Origin: Pseudonocardia abyssalis
GTDB taxonomy: Bacteria; Actinomycetota; Actinomycetes; Mycobacteriales; Pseudonocardiaceae
Reading direction: 5' to 3'
Assembly (NCBI RefSeq): GCF_019263705.2
Contig: NZ_JADQDK010000001.1
Location: 6,200,001 to 6,264,000, forward strand
DNA: 64,000 nt
The notes under the pieces were generated by a model. The model was not told the origin of the DNA. It made no database searches and was given only the letters and a program-made list of their open reading frames with translations. Positions 8,983-17,800 of the stretch are shown piece by piece. Position 1 is the first letter of the stretch. Every line of letters begins with the position of its first letter. A program made the translations under genes and the position numbers.

Positions 8983-10091
8983 GCCCGGCCGGTGAACGCG
9001 CGGAGCTGCGCGACCCGCACCCCCGCGGTCTGGGCCTGGATCAGGTGGAACGCCGCCTCGCGGGCCCAGCGTTGCTCCGGGCTGGTGCGCAGGAGCGCGC
9101 TCCCGGACCGCGCCGCGACGAGGGTGTGCGCGCCCCGCACCACCAACTCGGTGACGGCCGCGCGCACCGCCGTCCGCTCGGCCACCGGGGCCGTCGACCC
9201 GTAGGCCTCGCGGCGCAGTGCGGCGGCCCGCGGGGCCAGGTCCAGCGCGGCGTCGAGGGCTTCCGGCCGGGATGCGCCCAGGTCGGCGAGCGCCACCAGC
9301 ATCGCGCGCAGGAGACCGAAGGAGGCGGGCGTCGCGTTCGCGGTGCGGGCGGCGTCGTGGGCGCGCCAGGCCACGGCGTCGATGACGGCCAGCACGTCGT
9401 CGGCGTCGACGGTCAGGCCGTCCAGCTCCAACGCGACGGTCCGGGTGCCGCCCATGACGGCGAGCGGGAGCGGCGCACCGGCGCGCAGCCCCGGCCGTTC
9501 GCGGGCCGGGAGGAGGGCGAGTACGAAGCGGTCGTCGGCGGTCGTCGCGGCGATCATGACGACGTCGAGCAGGCCCCACCCGGTGCACCAGTCGGCGGCA
9601 CCGTGGAACGTCCACCCGGTGCCGGCGGGCTCGGCGCGCACCGCGGGCGGGCCGGGGCGGCGGACGTGCGCGATCGCGATGCCCGCCCGCGTCGTGGCGG
9701 CGGACAGGCGGGCGCGGTACCGGTCCGCGGCCGGCCCGGCCCGGTACCCGTCGAGGCCCGGGAGGGGCCCGCGGGACAGCGCCTGCGGGACGCGGTGCTG
9801 GGTGGTGAGGAACCAGGTGGCGCCGCAGGCCCCGGCGACCTGCTCGACCACCGCCGCGTCGACCGACTCGTCCGCCCCGTGCCCACCCTCGGCCACCGGG
9901 ACGCGGGTGCTCAGGAGCCCGGCCTCCGCCAGGACGTCGAGGTGCGCCGGGTCGACGCCGTGCGCGGCGTCGTCGGCGGTGGCGGCGTGCGGGACCAGGA
10001 GGTCGGCGGCGATCCGGGCGGCCGCGACGACCGCCGGATGGCCGTCGACGCCGGGGAGGGCGAAGTGCTCGAGGACGGTCGCTGAACCCAC
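8979..10091 (-). CDS. Acyl-CoA dehydrogenase-like flavoprotein
   Basis: The 370-residue protein follows the acyl-CoA dehydrogenase plan. The helical N-terminus ends in ACGATWFLTTQHRVPQA, a mid beta-domain contains GWTFHGAADWCTGWG, and a helical C-terminus follows. The usual C-terminal R-D-x(n)-EGT signature is absent, so it belongs to a divergent branch such as flavin-dependent hydroxylase or desulfurisation-type homologues and may not use CoA esters. GTG 10091 is the first good start. It is coupled by ATGA to the PH-domain pair, an unusual partnership. Confidence 0.7.
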   Translation of the reverse strand: MGSATVLEHFALPGVDGHPAVVAAARIAADLLVPHAATADDAAHGVDPAHLDVLAEAGLLSTRVPVAEGGHGADESVDAAVVEQVAGACGATWFLTTQHRVPQALSRGPLPGLDGYRAGPAADRYRARLSAATTRAGIAIAHVRRPGPPAVRAEPAGTGWTFHGAADWCTGWGLLDVVMIAATTADDRFVLALLPARERPGLRAGAPLPLAVMGGTRTVALELDGLTVDADDVLAVIDAVAWRAHDAARTANATPASFGLLRAMLVALADLGASRPEALDAALDLAPRAAALRREAYGSTAPVAERTAVRAAVTELVVRGAHTLVAARSGSALLRTSPEQRWAREAAFHLIQAQTAGVRVAQLRAFTGRA

Positions 10092-10199
10092 TCTCCCGAC
10101 GCTACGTCCTCACTCCGACCCCCGCCGCACGATCGCCGCGGTCCGCACGGTGTCGCCCTGTTCGGGACCGTGGAGTGCGACGCGGGCCGATCTTCGAGG

Positions 10200-11078
10200 T
10201 CAGGGGAGCGGGAGGACCGCGGTGGCGTGCAGCGCGACGTAGGGCAGGGCCGCGACACCGCAGGAGGCGGGGCGGTGGCCGACGCCGGGGCGCTCCGCGA
10301 CCTCCACCGCCCACCGTCGGCCGGCGGGCCCGGAGACCACGACGGTGCCGGGACGGGCGAGGGGGTCAAGGGTGAGTGCGTCGGCGTCGCGCAGGCCGGT
10401 GGCGTCGCGCACGGCGAGCTCGGCGACCTGCCCGGCCGCCGACCACGTCGACCGGCCCCGGCTCAGCCCGGCCTCCATCTCGCCCAGTGCGGCGGCCTTG
10501 CGGGCGGAGATCGCGGTGGCCGCGTCCAGGCGGCCGTAGAGGTACCCGGTGGGGAGCACGAGCGCGGTGGGGGCGAAGCGGTGCCCGCCGAGGTGGCTGC
10601 ACTCCCACACGTTCGGCTCCCCGACGGTGGTGACGGCGACGGCGAGCGCGCGCCCGTCGACGGCGCAGCAGCGGTCGCGGCGGCCGTGCGTGCAGACCAG
10701 CAGCAGGGGGTCGCGCACCGGTTCCCCGGGGATCGGGGTGTCGGCCCGGGGCAGCGGCACCGACGTGAGGTCGTGGGGGCCGGTGATCGTCAGCACCGTG
10801 GTGCGGGCCGCGCCGGGCACGGTGTCGGCCAGGAACACGCGCGTGGGGCCGTCGGGTCCGCGGCGGCCGGGACGGCGGATCAGCAGCGGCCGCCAGCCCG
10901 CGGCGCTGGCCCGGGCCGCGAAACCGGAGATCGACGGGTCCGGGTGGGAGGCGATGTCGCGCGGCCAGGCGCCGCGGTGCTCGAGGGCGACCCAGCGCGC
11001 GGCCTGCGGTGCGGTGCCGGCCAGCGGCTCGTCGACGGCGCGCGCGAGGACCGCGCAGCGACCCTCGCAACCCGTCAT
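10200..11078 (-). CDS. Sucrase/ferredoxin-like family protein (thioredoxin-fold Fe-S type)
   Basis: The 292-residue protein carries the family cysteines: CEGRC at the N-terminus, VCTHGRRDRCCAVDGRALA in the middle, and the conserved WECSHLGGHRFAPTALVLP block. Members resemble thioredoxin-like [2Fe-2S] ferredoxins; their physiological partner is generally unknown. ATG 11078 sits 6 nt downstream of a TACCTT -10-like box (11085-11090, minus strand), so it may be leaderless. An imperfect inverted repeat at 11094-11107 lies just upstream. Confidence 0.8.
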   Translation of the reverse strand: MTGCEGRCAVLARAVDEPLAGTAPQAARWVALEHRGAWPRDIASHPDPSISGFAARASAAGWRPLLIRRPGRRGPDGPTRVFLADTVPGAARTTVLTITGPHDLTSVPLPRADTPIPGEPVRDPLLLVCTHGRRDRCCAVDGRALAVAVTTVGEPNVWECSHLGGHRFAPTALVLPTGYLYGRLDAATAISARKAAALGEMEAGLSRGRSTWSAAGQVAELAVRDATGLRDADALTLDPLARPGTVVVSGPAGRRWAVEVAERPGVGHRPASCGVAALPYVALHATAVLPLP

Positions 11079-11093
11079 CGGGTGAAGGTACCG

Positions 11094-11107
11094 TAAGGGT
11101 GCCCTAA
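11094..11107. promoter_or_regulatory. Imperfect inverted repeat upstream of the sucrase/ferredoxin-like gene
   Basis: TAAGGGTGCCCTAA lies immediately upstream of the candidate -10 box and in the gap to the acyl-CoA ligase. It resembles half-sites of an iron (IdeR/DmdR) box, but the arms are too close together. The function is unknown. Confidence 0.25.
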
Positions 11108-11128
11108 CACGCCCGGGTGAACGGATGG

Positions 11129-12694
11129 TCAGCCCGTGAGCTCGCGGTGCACGACCTTGCCGGTCGCGTTGCGCGGCAGCTCGTCGAGGAAGACCACGTC
11201 CCGGGGCACGGCGAACCGGCTCAGCTCCGCCCTGACCCAGCCGCGCACCGCGTCCGCGTCGACCGACGTCCCGGGCTCCAGCACGACGTACGCGGCGAGC
11301 CGCTGGCCGTACTCGTCGTCGTCGACGCCCGCGACGGCCGCCTCCCGCACCTCCGCCCGCGCGACGATCAGGTCCTCCACCGGGCCGGGGTGCACGTTCT
11401 CCCCACCGCTGACGATCATGTCGTCGGCGCGGCCGGTGAGGTGCAGCCGCCCGTCGGCGTCGACCCTCCCGACGTCGCCGGTGCCCATGAGGTCCCCCGA
11501 CCGCTCGACGTCGGCACCTTCGCGCGTGTAGCCCTCGAACGGCATGTCGTTGCCGACGAACACCCGGCCCTCGGTACCGGCGGGCACCTCGTCGCCGTGC
11601 TCGTCGAGGACGGCGAGCCGCGTGCCCAGCGGCGCGCGGCCCGCGGTGCCGGGTGCCGCGCGCAGGTCCCCGGGCCCGGCGATGCTGACCCAGGAGACCT
11701 CGGTGGAGCCGTAGAGGTTGTAGAGGACCTCGCCGTGGCGGTCGAGGAACGCCGTCGCGAGACCTGCGGGCAGCGCCGACCCGCTGACGGCGACGACCCG
11801 CGCCATGGCGCCCCCGGCGGGCTCGTCCATCGCGCGCTGCAGCATCACCGGGACGGCGAACACCGCGTCGCAGGTCGCGGCGATCTCCAGGAACCGGGCG
11901 GGGTCGAACTTCGCGCTCAGCACGACGGGGGAACCCAGCAGCATCGCGAGCTGCAGCGCCGCGTGTCCCCAGGTGTGCAGCAGCGGCGCCGCGATGTGCA
12001 CCGGCTCGCCCGCGCGCAGCGGGATGGAGCCGAGCACGGCGGCGATGGGCGCGAGGTTGTGCGGCGGCGGGCGGCGGGCACCCTTGGGCGGGCCGGTCGT
12101 GCCGGACGTCAGCACGATGGTGTGCCCGCCGGTGGGGCGGAAGGGCAGCGGGCCGGGGCCGCCGCGCGCGATCAGGTCGGTCAGGTCGCGGACGACACGG
12201 CACGAGTCGGGCAGGTCGGTGAACTCGGCGTCGGCGAGCAGGGTGTGCACCCCGAGCTCGTCGACGACGTCGGCCCGCTGACCGGCGGACATGCCCGTGT
12301 TGAACAGCACGACGTCGGCGCCCAGCTTGCCCACGGCGATCTGCATCTCGACGGGGCCGCGGTGGTTGCGGCACAGCACGCCGACCCGCGTGCCCTCGCC
12401 GACCCCGCTCGCGGCGAGCGCCTTCGCGAGGCGGTCGGTGCGCTCGTGCAGCTCGCCGAAGGTGAGGGTGCCGTCGTCGTCGACGATCGCGGGCCGGTCG
12501 GGGTGCCGGGCCGCGCCCGCCTCGTACCCGGCCGCGACGCTCAGCCGGTAACGCACGGCCGCCGTCGCCATGCGGGCGAGCCGGTCGGGCCGCACCGGGC
12601 CGATCAACCCCGCCCGCCCGAGCTCGCGCAGCGCGCGCGCCGTGCCGACCGCCTCGTCCGCCACCGCGCGCGCGGTGCTCCACACCAGGTTCAC
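11129..12694 (-). CDS. Fatty-acid--CoA ligase (FadD-type AMP-binding enzyme)
   Basis: The 521-residue ligase has the AMP-binding motif LTSGTTGPPKG near residue 190, NLYGSTE near 320, TGDVGRVDADGRLHLTGRADD near 415 and the C-terminal catalytic motif RNATGKV. It resembles the mycobacterial FadD2/FadD12-like branch with an N-terminal helical extension. The start is GTG 12694. The gene stands alone; its 5' end faces the terminator of the GT39 gene. The acyl substrate is unknown. Confidence 0.87.
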   Translation of the reverse strand: MNLVWSTARAVADEAVGTARALRELGRAGLIGPVRPDRLARMATAAVRYRLSVAAGYEAGAARHPDRPAIVDDDGTLTFGELHERTDRLAKALAASGVGEGTRVGVLCRNHRGPVEMQIAVGKLGADVVLFNTGMSAGQRADVVDELGVHTLLADAEFTDLPDSCRVVRDLTDLIARGGPGPLPFRPTGGHTIVLTSGTTGPPKGARRPPPHNLAPIAAVLGSIPLRAGEPVHIAAPLLHTWGHAALQLAMLLGSPVVLSAKFDPARFLEIAATCDAVFAVPVMLQRAMDEPAGGAMARVVAVSGSALPAGLATAFLDRHGEVLYNLYGSTEVSWVSIAGPGDLRAAPGTAGRAPLGTRLAVLDEHGDEVPAGTEGRVFVGNDMPFEGYTREGADVERSGDLMGTGDVGRVDADGRLHLTGRADDMIVSGGENVHPGPVEDLIVARAEVREAAVAGVDDDEYGQRLAAYVVLEPGTSVDADAVRGWVRAELSRFAVPRDVVFLDELPRNATGKVVHRELTG

Positions 12695-12757
12695 GCCGCG
12701 ATCTTCGCAGCGCGGTGGGCCGGACGCAGGGCGACCCCGCTCCGCGAGCCGGGCGGG

Positions 12758-12798
12758 GGCACGTCGGGCCGCCGGAGGGGGCGGCGGCCCGACGTGCC
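12758..12798. terminator. Hairpin terminator of the GT39 gene
   Basis: Arms 12758-12773 and 12783-12798 form a perfect 16-bp stem with a 9-nt loop. It begins 3 nt beyond the stop codon of the minus-strand GT39 gene. No T-tract follows, as usual for this GC content. Confidence 0.8.
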
Positions 12799-12801
12799 GG
12801 T

Positions 12802-14760
12802 TCAGCCCGCGAGGTCGTAGACGGTCTGCCCGCCCACGGTCGTCGCGGTGTAGGTGGCGGCGACCCAGGCGGCGATCTCGGAGTTCCCGCGCCCGCCGAC
12901 GTCGGTGGACCCGATGAAGTACCGGATCTCGCCCGAGGCGACGTGGCCCCGGAACTCGGTGAGCGTCGGGGCGGGGTCGCTGCCGGTGAACCCGCCGATC
13001 GCCATGACCGCGGTACCCGAGGACAGCTCCAGGCCCGCCGCGCCCTGCGCGCCGACGGTCGCCGCGGCCCAGCGCGTCCCGGCGTCCTGCAGGAGCGCCA
13101 CGAGCGCGGGATCGGACTCGACGGCCTCACCCGGGCCGCCGCCCATGCCCGTCCCGCCGCGCATCGCGCCGCCGCCGGGGACGGTGCCGGTCGGCGCCGT
13201 CCCCCGGGGCGCCCCGTCCGGACGGGTGCCGTCGCCGGGGAGCCCGCCGGCGGGGAGGTCCCCGCCGGGGAAGCCTCCCGGGAAGCCGCCGCCGGGGAAT
13301 CCGGTCCCACCCTCGACGGTCGGCCCGGCCAGCACGATCGAGCCGGTGTGGGCGGTCGCGGCCGTCTGCACCGCGTACGCCGTGGGGCCGGCCAGCCCGG
13401 TCAGCGCGACGACCAGCACCGCGACCACCCCGGCCCGGCGTCCCGTGCGTCCCAGCAGCAGCACCGCGACGGCCACCACCGCGAGCCCGACGACGACCCA
13501 GCGCAGCCAGGGCAGGAAGTCCGGCGACCGGCCGAGCAGCACCCAGGCCCACGCCGCGGTCCCGGCGGTGACGACGGCCAGCGCGGCCCGACCCCGCCAC
13601 GTCGACCGCTGCTGCCACAGCGCGTGCCCGCCGACGCCGACGAGCGCGGCGATCCCGGGGGCGAGCGCGACCGAGTAGTACTCGTGGATCGTGCCCTCCA
13701 TGAAGGAGAACACCAGCCCGGTGACGACGGTCCAGCCGCCCCACAGCAGCAGCGACGCCCGCAGCGGGTCGGTGCGCGGGGCCCGGCGCGTCAGCCACAG
13801 CCCGACGACGAGCAGCGCGAGCGCGGCCGGCAGCAGCCAGGAGATCTGACCGCCGAAGTTCGAGCCGAACAGCCGTGTCAGGCCGACGGTGCCGCCGAAG
13901 CCGCCACCACCACCGATGCCGCCGCCCATGTTGCCGGAGCCGCCGAGGATCCGGCCGAGCCCGTTGTAGCCCAGGGCGAGCTCCAGCGCGCTGTTCGTCT
14001 CCGAGCCGCCGATGTAGGGACGGCTGTCGGCGGGCCACAGCTCGACGAGCGCGATCCACCAGCCCGCGCTCACCACCACAGCGACGCCCGCCAGCAGCAG
14101 CTGCCACAGGCGGCGGCGCAGGCCGGTCGGCGCGGCCACCAGGTAGACCAGCACGAACGCCGGCAGCACCAGGAAGCCCTGCAGCATCTTGGCCAGGAAC
14201 GCGAACCCGATCAGCACGCCGGCGAGCACCGACCAGCGCGTACCGGCCCGCTCCACCGCGCGGACCGTCGCGTACGCCGCGCCCACCATGAGCAGCACGA
14301 GCAGCGCGTCGGGGTTGTTGAAGCGGAACATCAGGACGGCGACGGGCGTCAGCGCCATCACGGTGCCCGCGACGAGAGCGGCGCCCGGCCCGGCCACCCG
14401 GCGTACCGCCGCGTGCAGCAGCGCGACCGTGCCGACGCCCATCAGCGCCTGGGGCACGAGCATGCTCCATGTCGAGAACCCGAGGATCCGCGCGGACAGG
14501 GCCATCGCCCACAGCGATGCGGGCGGCTTGTCGACGGTGATCGCGTTCGCCGAGTCCAGCGAGCCGAACAGGAACGCCGTCCAGTCCTGCGACATCGCCT
14601 GCACGGCGGCGGCGTAGTAGCTGTTGGCCCAGCCGTTGGCGTCGAGGCCCCAGATGTGGAGCACCGCCGTCCCGACGAGCAGGATCGTCAGCGGTGCCCG
14701 CCTCCGTACGGGGGCGGGGGCGGCAGGGGCCGGAGCGGGTCGGTCGAGGGTGGCGGTCAT
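12802..14760 (-). CDS. ArnT/PMT-like GT39-family membrane glycosyltransferase
   Basis: The 652-residue protein has about a dozen transmembrane helices. Its N-terminal first loop carries LDSANAITVDKPPASLW, and the acidic D-K-P motif is typical of polyprenyl-phosphate-sugar-dependent glycosyltransferases. Conserved FRFNNPDALLVLL and EYYSVALAPGIAALVG follow. A glycine stretch (about residues 270-285) and a Gly/Pro-rich linker (about 510-570) precede a soluble C-terminal domain. The gene overlaps the GT2-GtrA gene by ATGA, which would provide and flip the lipid-linked sugar donor. A truncated paralogue lies at 17155-17649. Confidence 0.88.
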   Translation of the reverse strand: MTATLDRPAPAPAAPAPVRRRAPLTILLVGTAVLHIWGLDANGWANSYYAAAVQAMSQDWTAFLFGSLDSANAITVDKPPASLWAMALSARILGFSTWSMLVPQALMGVGTVALLHAAVRRVAGPGAALVAGTVMALTPVAVLMFRFNNPDALLVLLMVGAAYATVRAVERAGTRWSVLAGVLIGFAFLAKMLQGFLVLPAFVLVYLVAAPTGLRRRLWQLLLAGVAVVVSAGWWIALVELWPADSRPYIGGSETNSALELALGYNGLGRILGGSGNMGGGIGGGGGFGGTVGLTRLFGSNFGGQISWLLPAALALLVVGLWLTRRAPRTDPLRASLLLWGGWTVVTGLVFSFMEGTIHEYYSVALAPGIAALVGVGGHALWQQRSTWRGRAALAVVTAGTAAWAWVLLGRSPDFLPWLRWVVVGLAVVAVAVLLLGRTGRRAGVVAVLVVALTGLAGPTAYAVQTAATAHTGSIVLAGPTVEGGTGFPGGGFPGGFPGGDLPAGGLPGDGTRPDGAPRGTAPTGTVPGGGAMRGGTGMGGGPGEAVESDPALVALLQDAGTRWAAATVGAQGAAGLELSSGTAVMAIGGFTGSDPAPTLTEFRGHVASGEIRYFIGSTDVGGRGNSEIAAWVAATYTATTVGGQTVYDLAG

Positions 14761-15983
14761 GACACGGACTCCTTCGGGCGGAAGATCCAGGTGCGGAAGG
14801 CGACGAAGCGGAGCAGCGTCGCGAGGGCGTTGGCGGCGATGAGCACCGCCAGCTCGACGGCCGCGCTCGCACCGGGTGCGGCGGCGGAGAGCAGGGCCAG
14901 CGCGCCGGTCGTCAGTGCGAGTCCGAGACCGAACACGATCAGGCCCTGGAACTGCTGCGCAGCGGCGCCGTCGCGGCCGCGGACCCCGAACGTCAGGCGC
15001 CGGTTGGCCGCGGTGTTCGCGACGGCGGTGACGAGCAGGGCGACGAGGTTGGCCGCGTACGCCCCGAGGGGGTCGCGCAGCAGCAGGAAGACCAGCAGGT
15101 GGGCCACCGTGCTGACGACGCCGATCGCGGCGAAGCGCACCAGCTGACCGGGCATCCCGGTGGGCACGCCGGCCACCTCCAGCGAGGGGCGGGCGAGCTG
15201 GCCGCGCAGTTCGCCCAGCGGCAGCGCCCCGGTGGCGAGCGCGCGTCCGAGCCGGGCGATGCCGCGCAGGTCGGCGAGCGCGGTGGGCACGATGTCGACG
15301 CGGGAGTCGGGGTCGTCGACCCAGTCGACGGGTACCTCGTGGATCCGCAGCCCGGCGCGCTCGGCCAGCACCAGTAGCTCGGTGTCGAAGAACCACCCGC
15401 CGTCCTCGACGTGCGGCAGCAGCGCATGCGCCACGTCGGCGCGGATGGCCTTGAACCCGCACTGCGCGTCGCTGAACCGCGCGGCCAGCGCCCCGCGCAG
15501 CAGCAGGTTGTAGGACCGCGAGATGAACTCCCGCTTGGCCCCGCGGACCACCCGGGACCCGCGGCCCAGCCGGGTGCCGATCGCGAGGTCGGAGTGCCCG
15601 CTGATCAGCGGGGCGACCAGCGGCAGCAGGGCGGCGAGATCGGTCGACAGGTCGACGTCGCAGTAGGCGAGGACCTGCGCGTCCGAGGACTCCCAGACGG
15701 CGTGCAACGCCCGGCCACGGCCCTTCTCCGCCATTCGGAACACCTCGACGCCCGCCAGCTCGTCGGCGAGCCTCCGCGCGATCCGCGGGGTCGCGTCGGT
15801 GCTCGCGTTGTCGGCGATCGTGATGCGGAACGGGTAGGGCAGCTGGGCTGACAGGTGCGCGTGCAACCGCCGGACCGACGGTTCCAGCGCCGCCTCCTCG
15901 TTGTGGACGGGCACGACGAGGTCCAGCACGGGGCCGCCGGCGCGGGCCCCGGGCGGTGCGGCGGGGGCGGTCTCGACGGTCAT
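14757..15983 (-). CDS. GT2 glycosyltransferase fused to a GtrA membrane domain
   Basis: The 408-residue protein starts with a GT2 catalytic domain of dolichol-phosphate-mannose-synthase type. Visible features are VVPVHNEEAALEPSVRRL, ADNASTDATPRI, the DVD of AYCDVDLSTD, and QCGFKAIRADVA. A GtrA domain of four transmembrane helices follows from about residue 270 (QLVRFAAIGVVSTVAHLLVF). Such fusions make a polyprenyl-phosphate sugar and probably move it across the membrane. The GT39 transferase is translationally coupled downstream. The array of 22-bp repeats begins about 75 nt upstream. Confidence 0.9.
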   Translation of the reverse strand: MTVETAPAAPPGARAGGPVLDLVVPVHNEEAALEPSVRRLHAHLSAQLPYPFRITIADNASTDATPRIARRLADELAGVEVFRMAEKGRGRALHAVWESSDAQVLAYCDVDLSTDLAALLPLVAPLISGHSDLAIGTRLGRGSRVVRGAKREFISRSYNLLLRGALAARFSDAQCGFKAIRADVAHALLPHVEDGGWFFDTELLVLAERAGLRIHEVPVDWVDDPDSRVDIVPTALADLRGIARLGRALATGALPLGELRGQLARPSLEVAGVPTGMPGQLVRFAAIGVVSTVAHLLVFLLLRDPLGAYAANLVALLVTAVANTAANRRLTFGVRGRDGAAAQQFQGLIVFGLGLALTTGALALLSAAAPGASAAVELAVLIAANALATLLRFVAFRTWIFRPKESVS

Positions 15984-16057
15984 GGCACGAGCGTGTCGAT
16001 CTCCGCTGTCGGGCCCGTGTGGCCGACCTGTGCGTCGGCTGTGCGTCCCTCCCCGCC

Positions 16058-16145
16058 GAGTTTGCCGATCACACCCGGCGAGTTCGCCGATCAGGCCCGG
16101 TGAGTTCGCCGATCCGCTTCGGTGAGTCGGCCGATCACGCCCGGT
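16058..16145 (+). repeat. 22-bp tandem repeat array, four units
   Basis: Four exact-length 22-bp units have the consensus GAGTTCGCCGATCASGCCCGGT. They end 4 nt before the stop of the decayed histidine kinase. The same unit family appears in inverse orientation at 17713-17800 and 33806-33890. Confidence 0.85.
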
Positions 16146-16148
16146 CGG

Positions 16149-16790
16149 TCAGAACTCGGCACCGTCGTCGTCGGCGTCCCGCCCGTCGCGGACCCCGGTG
16201 GTAGCCGGTGAGCCGGTCGCGGATCGCCTCGGGATCGCGCCGGCGCAGCGGACCGGCGGGCCGGCGCGCTCCCCGGCACGAGCTGCGCGCCGGGGGTGCG
16301 CTGCGGCGATCCGTTGGCGTCGAGGTCGACCGGGAACGGGCCGCCCGGTGCGGCGTCGTCGGCCGGCCCTGCTGAGCCGGGACCGGGGCCGCCTGCGGAA
16401 CCGGCTGTCGACGCGGGGTGGACCCGACGACGAGGTGGCCGGGATGGCGACGCGCGGTGATCCCGGGGTCGCCGGTGATGGACGAGACCGACACCACCTC
16501 GCCGCCGCTCTGCACGCGGGCCTGCGCCAGCCCGGCGCCGGTCACGAGCCGGACGTCGATGCCGTGCCGCGAGCCGCGCGACCACGAACAGCCCCATCGC
16601 CGTGACGCCGTGCCGCCGACCTCGGTTCGCCGGGCCGGCGACCGGTTCGCCTCCGCCAGGTCCTCGGCGGGCATTCCCACGCCCGTGTCGGTGATCTCGA
16701 CGACGAGCGGCCCGTTGCCGGAGCGGACGACGCGCCTCCGCACCGGCGCGACCGGCGGGAGAAGTTGGTGGCGTTGTCGAGCAGTTCGGC
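16149..16790 (-). pseudogene. Frameshifted C-terminal half of a sensor histidine kinase
   Basis: Spread over different minus-strand frames one can read a GHKL ATPase domain in order. ELLDNATNFS (N-box) lies near 16785, then VVEITDTGVGMPAEDL (G1 box), then MGLFVVARLAARH (G2 region). The tail RDRLTGYHRG and DGRDADDDGAEF ends in a stop at 16149. At least three frame changes are needed, one within the last 50 nt. The 5' part (sensor and dimerisation domains) is missing. The family resembles the nitrate/sulfonate-type kinases of actinomycete conservons. Confidence 0.75.
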
Positions 16791-17018
16791 GGGATCGGCT
16801 CGATCGAGGGCCCGATCCTCGGCGCGATCATGTTCTTCGCGCTGCAGCAGGTGCTGGAGCCGTACGGGGTCTGGTACCCGGTGGTGCTCGGCCCGGTCGC
16901 GATCGCCGCCGCCCGCTCCACCCGGCGCGGGTTGTGGGGGCCGGTGACGGGTGGGCGGGACGTGCGGTTCCTCCCGACCGGCTACCACGTGACGCTCCCG
17001 ACGCCCCCACACCCATGA
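16785..17018 (+). pseudogene. C-terminal fragment of a LivM-type branched-chain amino acid permease
   Basis: About 77 residues in one plus-strand frame match the end of LivM ABC-transporter permeases: GGIGSIEGPILGAIMFFALQ, YGVWYPVVLGPVAIA, then RGLWGPV and a final FLPTGYHV. There is no upstream permease sequence. The homology starts exactly where the opposite-strand kinase homology stops (about 16785-16790), so this is a deletion or rearrangement junction. It is not expected to be functional. Confidence 0.75.
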
Positions 17019-17056
17019 CCCCCGCCCCTGCCCCCGATCCTGACCGACCACCCGTC

Positions 17057-17155
17057 CGCGAGTCGCTGTTCCCGCGTCCGCGAGTCGTCGACTTTCCGAC
17101 CGCGAGTCGCGTCGCCGATGCGACACTCCACCGCGAGTCGGTTCCGTCCGCGGGT
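17057..17155 (+). repeat. CGCGAGTCG-type repeats, partly 22-bp periodic
   Basis: Two units of exactly 22 bp (17057-17078 and 17079-17100) start with CGCGAGTCG. Irregular copies follow at 17101, 17132 and 17149. The array runs into the truncated end of the GT39 pseudogene. Similar CGCGAGTCG/GCGGGTCGGGG units occur near 26826-26890 and 53440-53480. Confidence 0.7.
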
Positions 17156-17649
17156 CGCGTACGCGGCGCCGACCAGCAGCAACGTCAGCAGGGCGTCGGG
17201 GTTGTCGAAGCGGAACATCAACACGGCGACGGGCGTCAGCGCGAGGGCGGCCCCCGCGAGCAGCCCCGCCCCGTGGCCCGCGGTGCGGCGCACGGCCGCG
17301 TACAGCAGACCGACCGTCGTGATGCCCATCAGGGCCTGCGGCACCAGGCTGCTCCAGCTGGACAGACCGAAGATCCGCACCGGCAGGCCCATGACCCACA
17401 GCGCCGCGCGCGTCTTGTCGACGGTGATCGCGTCGGCGGAGCCGAGGAACCAGGCGGTCCAGCTCTCACCGCCCGCCTGCGCCGCGGCGGCGTGCAACGC
17501 ATTCGCCCAACCGGAGGCGGACAGGCCCCAGAGGTAGAGGGCGGCGGTCGCGGCGAGCAGGGCCGCGACGGACGCGCTCGGCCCCGGGTCGGGCGTCCCG
17601 GCCGCGAGATCGGGTCGGCCGGGCGGGCGAGGGCGGTCGTCACGATCAT
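17155..17649 (-). pseudogene. Truncated GT39-family glycosyltransferase copy
   Basis: The minus strand encodes the N-terminal 130 or so residues of a GT39 enzyme closely paralogous to 12802-14760. The segments LWGLSASGWANALHAAAAQA, ADAITVDKTRAALWVMGL, PQALMGITTVGLLYAAVRR and MFRFDNPDALLTLLLVGAA are all recognisable. Homology stops at the CGCGAGTCG repeats. The only ATG (17649) is in another frame from the body, so an early frameshift is also likely. The loop motif reads DKTRA where the intact copy has DKPPA. Confidence 0.8.
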
Positions 17650-17712
17650 GGAGCCTGGCGACGCGACCTGTGTCCGCCCGGTGCCGCAGCTGTGCGCCGC
17701 CTGTGCGCGAAC

Positions 17713-17800
17713 GGCACACTCGCCGTGCGTGGTCGGCACACTCGCCGTGCGTGGTCGGCAAACTCGCGGGGGGTGGTCGGCAGACTCAGTGGGGGAGGGT
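17713..17800 (-). repeat. 22-bp tandem repeat array, inverse orientation
   Basis: Units of 22 bp start at 17713, 17735, 17757 and 17779. The first two are identical and the last is diverged and overlaps the histidine kinase stop codon. Read on the minus strand the unit GAGTGTGCCGACCACGCACGGC aligns with the 16058 array. Thus two arrays flank the pseudogene cluster in opposite orientations. Confidence 0.8.

Noticed and set aside
11094..11107. Possible IdeR/DmdR iron box
   Set aside because: The TTAGG and CCTTA half-sites are too close and one pair mismatches; the 19-bp iron-box spacing is not met.
10200..13310. A 1036-codon minus-strand open frame spanning several genes
   Set aside because: It is a GC-bias shadow of the acyl-CoA ligase over most of its length; only the part from 11078 down (sucrase/ferredoxin-like) has a real protein pattern.
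16058..16145. CRISPR array
   Set aside because: The 22-bp units abut directly with no spacers and there are no cas genes.
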